DNA from: GCA-2731375 sp964344935
GTDB lineage: Bacteria > Pseudomonadota > Alphaproteobacteria > GCA-2731375
Assembly (NCBI GenBank): GCA_964344935.1
Contig: CAYFPL010000004.1
Coordinates: 310,001-374,000, forward strand
Length of the DNA: 64,000 nucleotides
Direction of reading: 5' to 3'
The notes beneath the pieces were generated by a model. It did no database searches and was not told the origin of the DNA. It was given only the letters and a program-made list of their open reading frames with translations. Both the position numbers and the translations under genes were made by a program. Shown here piece after piece: positions 25,509 through 33,773 of this stretch (positions within the stretch are counted from its first letter, which is position 1; each line of letters opens with the position of its first letter).

Positions 25509-26165
25509 ATGTCTTCTGTCAACGCACCTGTGGCCAAGGCCCGGCGGGGAAAACGGGACCCGGAAGCGGCCCGGCAAAGGATCCTGCAGGCGGCCCTTGC
25601 GGAGTTCTCCGACAAAGGCCTGGGCGGGGCCCGCGTGGACGTCATTGCCGAACGGGCCGGGGCCAACAAGCGTATGTTGTACCACTATTTCGGAAACAAG
25701 GACGATCTGTTCCTGGCCGTCCTGGAACACGCTTATGGCGAAATCCGGGAAGCCGAGTTGGCGCTGAACCTGGACAACCTTTCGCCAGAGGACGGCATGC
25801 GCAAACTGGTTGCCTTCACGTTCGATTATTTTATTCAGGCGCCCTATTTCATCAATCTTCTAAACAGCGAAAATTTGCATGGCGCCCGGCACCTCCGCCG
25901 CAGCCAAGCCATTCTGGACATGCACGGCCCGGTCATCGGATTGATCAAGGATCTTTTGGAACGAGGGGCGGCGGATGGTGTGTTTCGTGACGATGCTGAC
26001 CCCATCGACGTCTTCATCACCAACGCCGCCGTGGGTTATTTCTATTTCTCTAATACCCATACGTTATCGACCATTTTCGACCGTGATCTCGCCTCTGATG
26101 AAGCCATTGCAGCACGCCGGGCTCATGTGATCGACGTGGTCCTGGGATATCTCCGGCCGGCTTGA
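25509..26165 (+). CDS. TetR family transcriptional regulator
   Basis: A 218-residue regulator. The N-terminal DNA-binding domain (about 18-64) has the classical ARQRILQAALAEFSDKG, then a helix-turn-helix with VIAERAGANKRMLYHYFGNKDDL. The C-terminal ligand domain includes a conserved FDYFIQAPYFINLL segment (the TetR_C_6/NicS-like part). It is divergent from the binding-protein gene and 53 bases before the dioxygenase gene. Matching inverted repeats precede both transcription units, so it most likely represses uptake and degradation until a ligand, perhaps a pathway intermediate, binds. Confidence 0.92.
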   Translation: MSSVNAPVAKARRGKRDPEAARQRILQAALAEFSDKGLGGARVDVIAERAGANKRMLYHYFGNKDDLFLAVLEHAYGEIREAELALNLDNLSPEDGMRKLVAFTFDYFIQAPYFINLLNSENLHGARHLRRSQAILDMHGPVIGLIKDLLERGAADGVFRDDADPIDVFITNAAVGYFYFSNTHTLSTIFDRDLASDEAIAARRAHVIDVVLGYLRPA

Positions 26166-26185
26166 CCTCAATGTGATGCTGTTGT

Positions 26186-26205
26186 AAGTAACTAAATGGT
26201 TACTT
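26186..26205. promoter_or_regulatory. Predicted TetR operator 2
   Basis: AAGTAAC (26186-26192) and GTTACTT (26199-26205) form a palindrome around TAAATG. The core 16 bp (26188-26203) match operator 1 in arm sequence and spacing, with the arm base C478 changed to T. It sits 13 bases before the dioxygenase start and could block promoter clearance. Confidence 0.75.
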
Positions 26206-26218
26206 ATTCGAAGGAGCC

Positions 26219-26962
26219 ATGGACTTGCTATCCAACGACCAGATTGAAAGCTATCGCGCCCACGGTCATCTGACCGTGAACGGGATCTTCACGGAGGAAG
26301 AAGTGGCGGACGCCATCGCCGATGCCAATAACTGGGCGGAAGCCGAGTTGGGCGACTTGGACGAGGCGGGCAGGGCCTGGTACGTGGAACGAGCCATCAA
26401 AGACAAGGCGGTCCTTAGGAAACTGGATAACCCGGTCTATCTGCGCCCGGTCTTCAGAAATCTTGCCGCAAACAGCAAGCTGTTGGCCATGGTGGAACAA
26501 CTCATAGGACCGGGACCCCGGGCATTCTTCAGCCAGATCTTCTTCAAGGCGCCGGGGGGCGGCGGGCCCAAGCCCGTGCATCAGGACAATTACTATTTCG
26601 GCCCCAACGATCCCGAGAGCATGATCACAGTCTGGATCGCGCTGGATGACGCGGACGAAGACAACGGCTGCCTTTACTACGGCGAAGGCACCAACAGGGG
26701 CGAGATCATCGATCACACCGCTCCTGAAGGCGAGCCATTCAATCTGTTGATCCCGGAGGAGGTTGCCAAAGCATTCGAGATGACGCCCGCGCCCGTGCGC
26801 CGCGGCGGAATCTCCTTCCATCATGGCAACACCCTGCATCAATCGGCCGATAATCATTCCGACCGATGGCGCCGGGCCTGTGCTATTCATTACGGCAATC
26901 ATGCGACCGAATTGGTTCATTCGACCTTGACGTACGATCCGGATGTCGTGGTGTCGTTTTAG
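26219..26962 (+). CDS. Phytanoyl-CoA dioxygenase (PhyH) family protein
   Basis: A 247-residue Fe(II)/2-oxoglutarate dioxygenase. The metal triad is visible as His121 and Asp123 (VHQDNYYF) and the distal His207 (TLHQS), with Arg218/219 for 2-oxoglutarate (DRWRRA). Such enzymes hydroxylate small molecules using oxygen and 2-oxoglutarate, in the cytoplasm. AAGGAG precedes ATG 26219. It is the first gene of the degradation run, right after a predicted TetR operator, so it may carry out the first chemical step on the imported compound. The substrate is not predicted. Confidence 0.9.
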   Translation: MDLLSNDQIESYRAHGHLTVNGIFTEEEVADAIADANNWAEAELGDLDEAGRAWYVERAIKDKAVLRKLDNPVYLRPVFRNLAANSKLLAMVEQLIGPGPRAFFSQIFFKAPGGGGPKPVHQDNYYFGPNDPESMITVWIALDDADEDNGCLYYGEGTNRGEIIDHTAPEGEPFNLLIPEEVAKAFEMTPAPVRRGGISFHHGNTLHQSADNHSDRWRRACAIHYGNHATELVHSTLTYDPDVVVSF

Positions 26963-26987
26963 GGTGTCGGATTAGGGACGGAGTGGA

Positions 26988-28052
26988 ATGATGGCGTTGC
27001 ACCGGGAGGAGTTGCCGGGCGAAGTGATGGCGCTGTTGCGCCAGGGCGTCGTGATCACGGCCCATCCATTGGCCCTGACGGAAGATCGGAACTTGGACGA
27101 GCGGCATCAGCGGGCCCTGAGCCGCTATTACATGGATGCCGGCGCCGGCGGTCTCGCCGTGGGCGTGCATTCCACTCAGTTCGAGATCCGCGATGTGGGT
27201 CTGTACGAACCGGTATTGCGGCTGGCCATGGAGACGGCCAGCGCCTGGACCGATCGTGCGAAAGTGATGATCGCGGGTCTGGTCGGATCCACGGAACAGG
27301 CCTTGGCGGAGGCGGAAGTGGCCCTCGGTTTGGGTTACCACGCGGGTTTGTTGAGCCTGGCCGCCCACAAAGGGGCCAGCGAGGACGACCTGATCGCCCA
27401 TTGCGAGGCGGTGGCGCGACGCATTCCTCTAGTCGGGTTCTATCTGCAGCCCGCGGTTGGTGGCATTCTACTGTCGGCGGAGTTCTGGCGCCGCTTCGCC
27501 GCCATCGACAACGTCGTCGCAATTAAAGTGGCGCCCTTCAACCGCTACCGCACGTTGGACGTTATACGCGGCGTGGTGGCGGCGGAAGCGGAGGATCGTA
27601 TCAGCCTCTACACAGGCAACGACGATCACATCCTTTTGGATTTGGTTACGCCCTTTGCCGTGCGCCGGGGCGAGGAAACGGTGGTGGTGCGGTTTCGGGG
27701 CGGGTTGCTGGGCCACTGGTGCGTCTGGGTCAAACCGGCCGTGGACTATCTCGCCCAGGCCCATGCGGCCGCCGAGGCAGGTTCGGTCAGTTCCGAATTG
27801 CTGCAACTGGACAGCCAGATCACCGATGCCAACGCAGCCCTGTTCGATGCGGCGAACGATTTCGCCGGTTGTATTCCCGGCTGCCACGAAGTGCTGCGCC
27901 GGCAGGGGCTGTTGCAGGGCACCTGGTGCCTGAACCCCGACGAGAGCATGAGCCCGGGCCAAGCCGAGGAATTGGACCGGGTCATCGCTGCCTATCCCCA
28001 TTTGTGTGACGACGACTTCGTCGCGGACAATCTGGAGCGTTGGCTGGCCTAA
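26988..28052 (+). CDS. Dihydrodipicolinate synthase (DapA) family lyase
   Basis: A 354-residue (beta/alpha)8 protein of the class I aldolase/lyase family. Lys180 in VVAIKVAPF is the Schiff-base Lys and Tyr152 (GFYLQP) the proton relay Tyr. The C-terminal part is longer than in DapA itself, about 50-60 residues more. Members act on 2-keto acids (aldol cleavage or dehydration), often 2-keto-3-deoxy sugar acids. It lies 25 bases after the dioxygenase gene and two bases before the permease gene. A lysine-biosynthesis role is unlikely because of the context. Confidence 0.88.
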   Translation: MMALHREELPGEVMALLRQGVVITAHPLALTEDRNLDERHQRALSRYYMDAGAGGLAVGVHSTQFEIRDVGLYEPVLRLAMETASAWTDRAKVMIAGLVGSTEQALAEAEVALGLGYHAGLLSLAAHKGASEDDLIAHCEAVARRIPLVGFYLQPAVGGILLSAEFWRRFAAIDNVVAIKVAPFNRYRTLDVIRGVVAAEAEDRISLYTGNDDHILLDLVTPFAVRRGEETVVVRFRGGLLGHWCVWVKPAVDYLAQAHAAAEAGSVSSELLQLDSQITDANAALFDAANDFAGCIPGCHEVLRRQGLLQGTWCLNPDESMSPGQAEELDRVIAAYPHLCDDDFVADNLERWLA

Positions 28053-28054
28053 CC

Positions 28055-28825
28055 ATGGATGACGGCCGCGAAAAACTGCGCAAGTGGGTGCTGATTATCG
28101 TCATGCACCTGCTCGCGGTGCTGGCCTGGCAGGCCTGGATCACCCTGGGCAAGGTGGAGCCCTACATCATGCCGGCGCCGCTGGACACATTCGCCACCTT
28201 GATGCAGTTCGAGGATTATCAATGGGTGCATAACACCCTGGTCACCTCCGCCTCCGTCTTCGGCGGCTTCTGGCTGGCGGTGGTGGTGGGGGTCGGTCTG
28301 GCGGTGCTGTTCTCGTGGTCGCAATGGCTGAATGACGCCCTGATGCCCTTGATCGTCTCCCTGAACATGATCCCCAAGGTCGCGCTGGGCCCCATCTTCA
28401 TTGTCTGGTTTTCCTATGGCCTGGGCCCCAACATCCTGATCGCCTTTTCCATCTGCTTCCTGCCCATTCTGATCACCACGGCCCGGGGCTTGGGCGAGGT
28501 GGAACCGGAACTGATCGACCTGGTACGCACTTTGCGCGCCTCCCGCTGGCAGATCTTCACCAAGATCCAGTTGCCCGGCGCTTTGCCCTACATCTTCTCC
28601 GGCATGAAGGTGGCCGTGGTGCTGGCCGTCGCCGGCGCCATCGTAGGTGAGTTCATCGCTTCCGAAGAGGGCCTGGGCTACTTGATGATGCAGGTGCAAG
28701 TGACCCTGGATACGGCCGGTATGTTCATGGCCGTCCTGATGATTACCGCCGTGGGCGTAACTCTCTATGGCATCGTCCTGCTGCTGGAGCGCCTGCTGGT
28801 GGTCTCGGACGCGCGGATGGAATAG
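28055..28825 (+). CDS. ABC transporter permease (NMT1/SsuC/TauC type)
   Basis: A 256-residue inner-membrane subunit with about six helices. The coupling-helix signature EPELIDLVRTLRASRWQIFTKIQLPGALPYIF (about 155-186) matches the binding-protein-dependent permease family used for sulfonates, nitrate and pyrimidine-type substrates. The start is ATG 28055, two bases after the lyase stop. The next gene, the ATPase, begins directly after its stop codon. It pairs with the periplasmic protein at 24448-25440. Confidence 0.9.
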   Translation: MDDGREKLRKWVLIIVMHLLAVLAWQAWITLGKVEPYIMPAPLDTFATLMQFEDYQWVHNTLVTSASVFGGFWLAVVVGVGLAVLFSWSQWLNDALMPLIVSLNMIPKVALGPIFIVWFSYGLGPNILIAFSICFLPILITTARGLGEVEPELIDLVRTLRASRWQIFTKIQLPGALPYIFSGMKVAVVLAVAGAIVGEFIASEEGLGYLMMQVQVTLDTAGMFMAVLMITAVGVTLYGIVLLLERLLVVSDARME

Positions 28826-29596
28826 ATGGACGCACGGGTACCTTTCATACAACTCGATGGGGTGCGCAAGATCTACCGCGGCCGGCGGGAAGATTTCCTC
28901 GCCGTTTCGGACGTAACCTTTGATGTCCAGGCGGGCGAACTGGTTTCCATGGTGGGGCCGTCGGGCTGCGGCAAGACCACTGTATTGAAAATTCTGGCCG
29001 GCCTGCATTCCCACGAGGAAGGGACGGTGCGCATCGGCAGCGAAACGGACAGCTTCGATCCGGAGCGTGACATCGGCATGGTCTATCAACAGCCCCTGTT
29101 GTTGAAATGGCGACGGGTGATCGACAACGTTTTGCTGCCGGCGGAAATCCTGGGCCTGAACATGGCGGAATCCCGGGACCGAGCCGGGCACCTGTTGGAA
29201 ATGGTGGGTTTGAGTGGCTTCGCGCAGAGCTATCCATACGAGCTATCGGGCGGCATGCAGCAGCGCGTCGCCATCGCCCGCGCCCTGGTGCACGACCCGA
29301 AACTGATCCTTATGGACGAGCCGTTTGGCGCTCTCGATGCCCTGACAAGGGAAAAGATGAATTTGGAGTTGCTGCGTATCTGGAGTGAAAGCGGCAAGAC
29401 CATTGTCTTCGTCACCCACGGTATTCAGGAGGCCGTTTTCCTGGGCAGCCGGGTGGTGGTGCTCACGGCCGGCCCAGCCCGAATGGCGGACAATTTCCTG
29501 GTCGATCTGCCTTACCCGCGGGCCCTGGATCTGAAGACGCACGAATCCTTCGGCGAGTACACCCGCCGTATCTATAAGCTGTTGGGAATGGAGTGA
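28826..29596 (+). CDS. ABC transporter ATP-binding protein (SsuB/TauB type)
   Basis: A 256-residue ATPase that drives the importer. Walker A GPSGCGKTT is at about 48-56, the signature LSGGMQQR near 140, Walker B LILMDEPFGALD near 160-170, followed by an H-loop His in VFVTHG. The start codon follows the permease stop without a gap. The C-terminus matches the nitrate/sulfonate-type ATPases. Confidence 0.93.
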   Translation: MDARVPFIQLDGVRKIYRGRREDFLAVSDVTFDVQAGELVSMVGPSGCGKTTVLKILAGLHSHEEGTVRIGSETDSFDPERDIGMVYQQPLLLKWRRVIDNVLLPAEILGLNMAESRDRAGHLLEMVGLSGFAQSYPYELSGGMQQRVAIARALVHDPKLILMDEPFGALDALTREKMNLELLRIWSESGKTIVFVTHGIQEAVFLGSRVVVLTAGPARMADNFLVDLPYPRALDLKTHESFGEYTRRIYKLLGME

Positions 29597-29604
29597 GTAA
29601 GAGA

Positions 29605-30756
29605 ATGAGCGAGAAACGCCTCGGCATCATCATGAACGGCGTCACGGGACGCATGGGCAAGAACCAGCATCTGATCCGTTCGATCTTGAAGATCATGGAG
29701 GCGGGTGGCCTGGAACTGGCGGACGGTGACAGGGTCATGCCAGACCCCATTCTGGTTGGCCGGGATGCCGGCCGTGTCGGCTCCCTGGCGCGGGAATATG
29801 GCCTGAGCCGATGGACCAACGACCTCGAAGCCGCCATCGCCCACCCCGAGGATACCTTGTTCTTCGATGCCGCCACGACACAGGCCCGGGCCGGCCTGCT
29901 GCGCAAGGCCATTGCCGCTGGTAAGGACATCTATTGCGAAAAACCCACCGCCGACAGCCTGGAAGATGCCTATGACGTCTACCAAAAGGCCAAGGCCGCG
30001 GGCGTCAAGCATGGCGTGGTACAGGACAAATTGTTCCTGCCTGGCATCAAGAAGCTGAAATACCTGATTGATGCCGGATTTTTCGGCCGCATCCTCTCGG
30101 TGCGCGGTGAGTTCGGCTATTGGGTCTTCGATGGTGAGTTGCAGCCTGCTCAGCGCCCGTCCTGGAACTACAAGAAGAGCGAGGGCGGCGGCATCATTCT
30201 CGATATGCTGTGTCATTGGCGCTACGTCCTGGACAACACCTTTGGCCCGGTGAAGGCGGTCAGTTGCCTCGGTGCCACACATATTCCCAAACGCTGGGAC
30301 GAAAACGACCAACCCTACGACGCGGACGTGGACGATGCCGCCTACGCCACCTTCCAGCTTGAAGGTGACATCGTGGCGCACTTCAATTCTTCCTGGTGCA
30401 CCCGGGTGCGGCGGGACGATCTGTTGACCCTGCACGTGGATGGCACGAATGGATCAGCAGTGGCCGGCCTGCGCCGCTGCCGCAGCCAGGCCCTGGTCAA
30501 TACGCCCAAGCCGGTGTGGAACCCCGACATCCCCCCCGCCATCGACTATCAGGATGGCTGGGAAGAGGTGCCCGACCCGGTGGATTACGACAACGCCTTC
30601 AAGGCGCAGTGGGAATTGTTCATCCGCCACCTTTACGACGATGAACCCTTTCCTTGGGACCTCCTCGCTGGGGCCAAGGGCGTACAGTTGGCGGAACTGG
30701 GACTGAAAAGCTGGGCCGAGCGGCGCTGGCTGGATATCCCGGACTTGGAGGCCTAG
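29605..30756 (+). CDS. Gfo/Idh/MocA family oxidoreductase (first)
   Basis: A 383-residue dehydrogenase. The N-terminal dinucleotide fold starts GIIMNGVTGRMGKNQHL, and the catalytic Lys is in IYCEKPTAD. Members oxidise or reduce sugars, inositols and related polyols with NAD(P). The conserved sequences LGATHIPKRWDE and HFNSSWCTRVRRDD mark a distinct subgroup often found beside DUF993. ATG 29605 is preferred; GTG 29593 is possible. It lies next to DUF993 with only two bases between stop and the following GTG. Confidence 0.88.
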   Translation: MSEKRLGIIMNGVTGRMGKNQHLIRSILKIMEAGGLELADGDRVMPDPILVGRDAGRVGSLAREYGLSRWTNDLEAAIAHPEDTLFFDAATTQARAGLLRKAIAAGKDIYCEKPTADSLEDAYDVYQKAKAAGVKHGVVQDKLFLPGIKKLKYLIDAGFFGRILSVRGEFGYWVFDGELQPAQRPSWNYKKSEGGGIILDMLCHWRYVLDNTFGPVKAVSCLGATHIPKRWDENDQPYDADVDDAAYATFQLEGDIVAHFNSSWCTRVRRDDLLTLHVDGTNGSAVAGLRRCRSQALVNTPKPVWNPDIPPAIDYQDGWEEVPDPVDYDNAFKAQWELFIRHLYDDEPFPWDLLAGAKGVQLAELGLKSWAERRWLDIPDLEA

Positions 30757-30758
30757 CC

Positions 30759-31925
30759 GTGCCCACATTGAACCTGCCCCAGCCCGACGGCTCCCTGGCA
30801 CCCTTTACGACTTCCGCGCCGCGGGATTACCCGTCTCGCGCCAACCGTCCCTTCAACCGCATCGCCTATGCCGCCGCCCACGTGGTGGCCGACCCCCTCT
30901 CGGATGCCGATCCCTGGCTCGATACAGCAATCGATTGGGATGCGACTATTTCCTATCGTGCCAGCCTTTATGATTTGGGCCTGGGCGTGGCCGAGGCCAT
31001 GGATACGGCGCAGCGGGGCATGGGACTGGACTGGGCCGCCAGCCAGGAACTGATCCGCCGCAGTTTGGATGCCGCGAAGGGCATACCCGGTGCCCGCATC
31101 GCCTGTGGCGCCGGCACTGATCATTTGCAGCCTTCCGCGGACTTGAGCCTCGATGATGTGATCCGGGCTTATGAGGAACAGGTGGCCTTCGTGGAAGGGC
31201 AGGGCGGGCGCATCATCCTGATGGCCAGCCGGGCGCTGGCGGCCTGCGCCAATTCGCCGGACGACTATGCCACTGTCTACGATCGCATCCTTAACCAGGT
31301 CGCCGAACCGGTGCTGATCCATTGGCTGGGCGAGATGTTCGATCCTGCCCTGGCCGGCTATTGGGGCCATGACGATCATATGGCCGCCATGGAGGTCTGC
31401 CTGGATGTTCTGGCCGCCAACGCCGCCAAGATCGACGGCATCAAGATTTCGCTGCTGGACAAGGATAAGGAGATCGTCATGCGGCGTCGCCTGCCGGATG
31501 GCGTGCGCATGTACACAGGCGACGATTTCAATTACGCCGAATTGATCGCCGGCGACGAAGTGGGCTATTCCGATGCCCTGTTGGGCATATTCGACGCCAT
31601 CGCGCCGGCCGCCTCCGCCGCCTTGGACGCCTTCGCGGGCGGCGATGAGGATCGTTTCTACGAGATTCTGGCGCCGACGGTGCCGCTGTCGCGCCATATC
31701 TTCCGGGCACCGACCCGGTTCTACAAGACCGGCGTCGTCTTCATGGCCTGGCTGAACGGCCATCAGGATCATTTCGTTATGGTCGGTGGGCAGCAAAGCG
31801 CCCGTTCCCTGCTGCACCTGGCGGAACTGTTCCGCCTGGCCGACACCGCCGGCCTGCTGGCGGATCCCGAACTAGCTACGTCACGTATGAGAAACGTGCT
31901 GCGAACCCAGGGCATCGATGACTAG
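30759..31925 (+). CDS. DUF993 family protein (DapA-like barrel)
   Basis: A 388-residue protein that I place in DUF993 by its long conserved blocks: IAYAAAHVVADPL, YDLGLGVAEAMDTAQRGMG, IKISLLDKDKE and RMYTGDDFNYAELIAGDE. The family is related to dihydrodipicolinate synthase barrels. The Lys in DGIKISLLD is at the position of a Schiff-base Lys, which suggests keto-acid or keto-sugar chemistry. It starts at GTG 30759, two bases after the preceding stop. The next gene overlaps its end by eight bases. Function has not been established as far as I know. Confidence 0.9.
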   Translation: MPTLNLPQPDGSLAPFTTSAPRDYPSRANRPFNRIAYAAAHVVADPLSDADPWLDTAIDWDATISYRASLYDLGLGVAEAMDTAQRGMGLDWAASQELIRRSLDAAKGIPGARIACGAGTDHLQPSADLSLDDVIRAYEEQVAFVEGQGGRIILMASRALAACANSPDDYATVYDRILNQVAEPVLIHWLGEMFDPALAGYWGHDDHMAAMEVCLDVLAANAAKIDGIKISLLDKDKEIVMRRRLPDGVRMYTGDDFNYAELIAGDEVGYSDALLGIFDAIAPAASAALDAFAGGDEDRFYEILAPTVPLSRHIFRAPTRFYKTGVVFMAWLNGHQDHFVMVGGQQSARSLLHLAELFRLADTAGLLADPELATSRMRNVLRTQGIDD

Positions 31926-32946
31926 GATCTTCAATCCCACAATCCTGCAAGTCGGCTTCGGAAACTTCGGGCCGACGCATCTGGCGGCCTGGCGAAAGTT
32001 GGGCATGGATGGTGGCCTGTTCGTGGCCGATCCTCATCCATACGCCCGTGCGCGTTGCCTAAATGAGGGTTTGCCGGAGGACCGCTTCGGCTTTGATTTT
32101 ACGGAGTATCTTGAGCAATCAGATTTGGTTGTGGTTTTGGCGCCAACCGATAAGCATTTTGAAGTTTGCAAGCCGATCATCGCGGCCGGAAAACATCTGT
32201 TCATCGAGAAGCCGATGACCGCGACCTTGGAGGAAGCGACAGAGCTTCGGGACATGATCGGCGATCAGGTCATTCAGGTCGGCTATTATTTCCGCGCCCA
32301 CCCCCTGGCACAGCGCGCAAAGGCGGAAATAGATGCAGGCCGTCTTGGGGACCTTCGCTACATCTCGGGGCGTTTTCATGGCTACAAGCGGGCCAGGGGC
32401 GACAGCGGTGTGGTTGGCAATGACGCCGTTCATTTCATCGACCAGGCAAACTGGATGATGGGCGAATTGCCAGAGGCGGTGGATGCTGTAACGCGGGATC
32501 ATTTTGATCGCGGCTATGACGACCTGGCCCTGATCCGTCTGTTTTATCCATCTGGTCCGCTCGCACATATCGAAGTGGGTTGTGTCCAACCAGGGCGTTG
32601 GAACGACAACATCGTCCCCGGTGCGACCCAGACCAAGGAATTCGTCGTAGCCGGCACGGAGGGCGCGGCCGAGATCGACTATCAGAGCAATGAGTTGCGC
32701 CTGCATCGGGTGCGGCATGAATTAATCGATGGTCTGTGGCGACCCAACAACCAGGGAATCGAAATTCCACATACGGAAGTGGTTGAGCCATACCAGGTTG
32801 TCGCCGAAGAGTTTTCCGCATTTCTGAGAGCCGTTGCGGGTCATGAGCCCCCCTTGGCCGGCGTCGAAGAATGTGGCGTCGGCATGGCGCGGGTGTTGGA
32901 TGCCATCCATCGCTCTGCCGAACTGGGAGAGAGAGTCGCGCTGTGA
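31918..32946 (+). CDS. Gfo/Idh/MocA family oxidoreductase (second)
   Basis: A 342-residue NAD(P)-binding dehydrogenase: QVGFGNFGPTHLAAWRKLG for the cofactor and FIEKPMTATLEEA with the catalytic Lys. The later HxxDxxxW-like helix reads VHFIDQANWMMGE. It is only distantly related to the first copy, so the two probably act on different intermediates or positions. It overlaps the DUF993 gene by eight bases and the next gene's GTG by four, which implies translational coupling. Confidence 0.88.
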   Translation: MTRIFNPTILQVGFGNFGPTHLAAWRKLGMDGGLFVADPHPYARARCLNEGLPEDRFGFDFTEYLEQSDLVVVLAPTDKHFEVCKPIIAAGKHLFIEKPMTATLEEATELRDMIGDQVIQVGYYFRAHPLAQRAKAEIDAGRLGDLRYISGRFHGYKRARGDSGVVGNDAVHFIDQANWMMGELPEAVDAVTRDHFDRGYDDLALIRLFYPSGPLAHIEVGCVQPGRWNDNIVPGATQTKEFVVAGTEGAAEIDYQSNELRLHRVRHELIDGLWRPNNQGIEIPHTEVVEPYQVVAEEFSAFLRAVAGHEPPLAGVEECGVGMARVLDAIHRSAELGERVAL

Positions 32947-33773
32947 AGATTGCCCTGTGCAACGAAGTGATCGGCGAGATGCCGTTTCAGGCGCAGTGCG
33001 TGTTTGCCGCTTCCCTCGGTTACGACGGTCTGGAAGTTGCACCCTTCACTCTTTCCAATGCGCCGCACGAGCCGGGCGCCGTGGACGTGGCCGCGACCCG
33101 GCGGGCTGCTGCCGATGCGGGTATCGAGATTACCTCGCTGCATTGGCTTCTGGTGACGCCCGAAGGCCTATCCATCACTGACCCCGACGATGGGGTGCGC
33201 GCCCGCACCGTGGATGTGATGCGGGCGCTGATCGATCTTTGTGCCGAGCTGGGCGGCACGGCGTTGGTTCATGGTTCGCCCTTGCAACGCAGCCTGACGC
33301 CGGGTGACGAAGACGGCGCCCGCGCCCGGGCGCAGGAATGTTTCGCTGCTGCTGCGGCGGCGGCAGAAGCGGCGGGTGTCATCTATTGCATCGAGGCGCT
33401 GGCGCCCCAGGACGCCGACTTCATCAACCGTATCTCGGAAGCCGCGGCCATGGTGGATGCCATCGGCTCGCCCCACCTGCGCACCATGCTGGATTGCTGT
33501 GCCACCGGGCGACTGGATGAGGAAAGTCCGGCAGAACTGATCGAGCGCTGGCTGCCCAGCGGCCACATCGCCCATATCCAGGTCAACGACCCCAACGGCC
33601 GGGGACCGGGGCAGGGGGCGATGGACCACGCGCCCATCCTGGCAGCCTTGCAACGCAATGGCTTTGCCGGCACGGTGGCCGTGGAACCTTTCGAATATGT
33701 ACCCGATGGCCCAGGGGCTGCGGCCCGGTCAATCGGCTATCTGCGCGGTATCGAGGAGGCATTGCGTGTCTGA
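32943..33773 (+). CDS. Sugar phosphate isomerase/epimerase (xylose-isomerase-like barrel, first)
   Basis: A 276-residue AP endonuclease 2/xylose-isomerase-like barrel. The metal ligands are likely the Glu in CIEALAP, Asp in MLDCCA, His in HIQVNDPNG and the Glu in AVEPF. Enzymes of this type isomerise or epimerise keto-sugars, or dehydrate inositol-type compounds. The start is GTG 32943, overlapping the preceding stop. The next gene also begins inside its end. Confidence 0.86.
   Translation: MKIALCNEVIGEMPFQAQCVFAASLGYDGLEVAPFTLSNAPHEPGAVDVAATRRAAADAGIEITSLHWLLVTPEGLSITDPDDGVRARTVDVMRALIDLCAELGGTALVHGSPLQRSLTPGDEDGARARAQECFAAAAAAAEAAGVIYCIEALAPQDADFINRISEAAAMVDAIGSPHLRTMLDCCATGRLDEESPAELIERWLPSGHIAHIQVNDPNGRGPGQGAMDHAPILAALQRNGFAGTVAVEPFEYVPDGPGAAARSIGYLRGIEEALRV

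Noticed and set aside
28049..29191. A 380-codon reverse-strand frame across the permease and ATPase genes
   Set aside because: Low-complexity, His/Gln-rich antisense product, typical of GC-rich shadows.
30753..31817. A 354-codon reverse-strand frame over the DUF993 gene
   Set aside because: The plus-strand gene has clear family blocks, and the reverse product has none.
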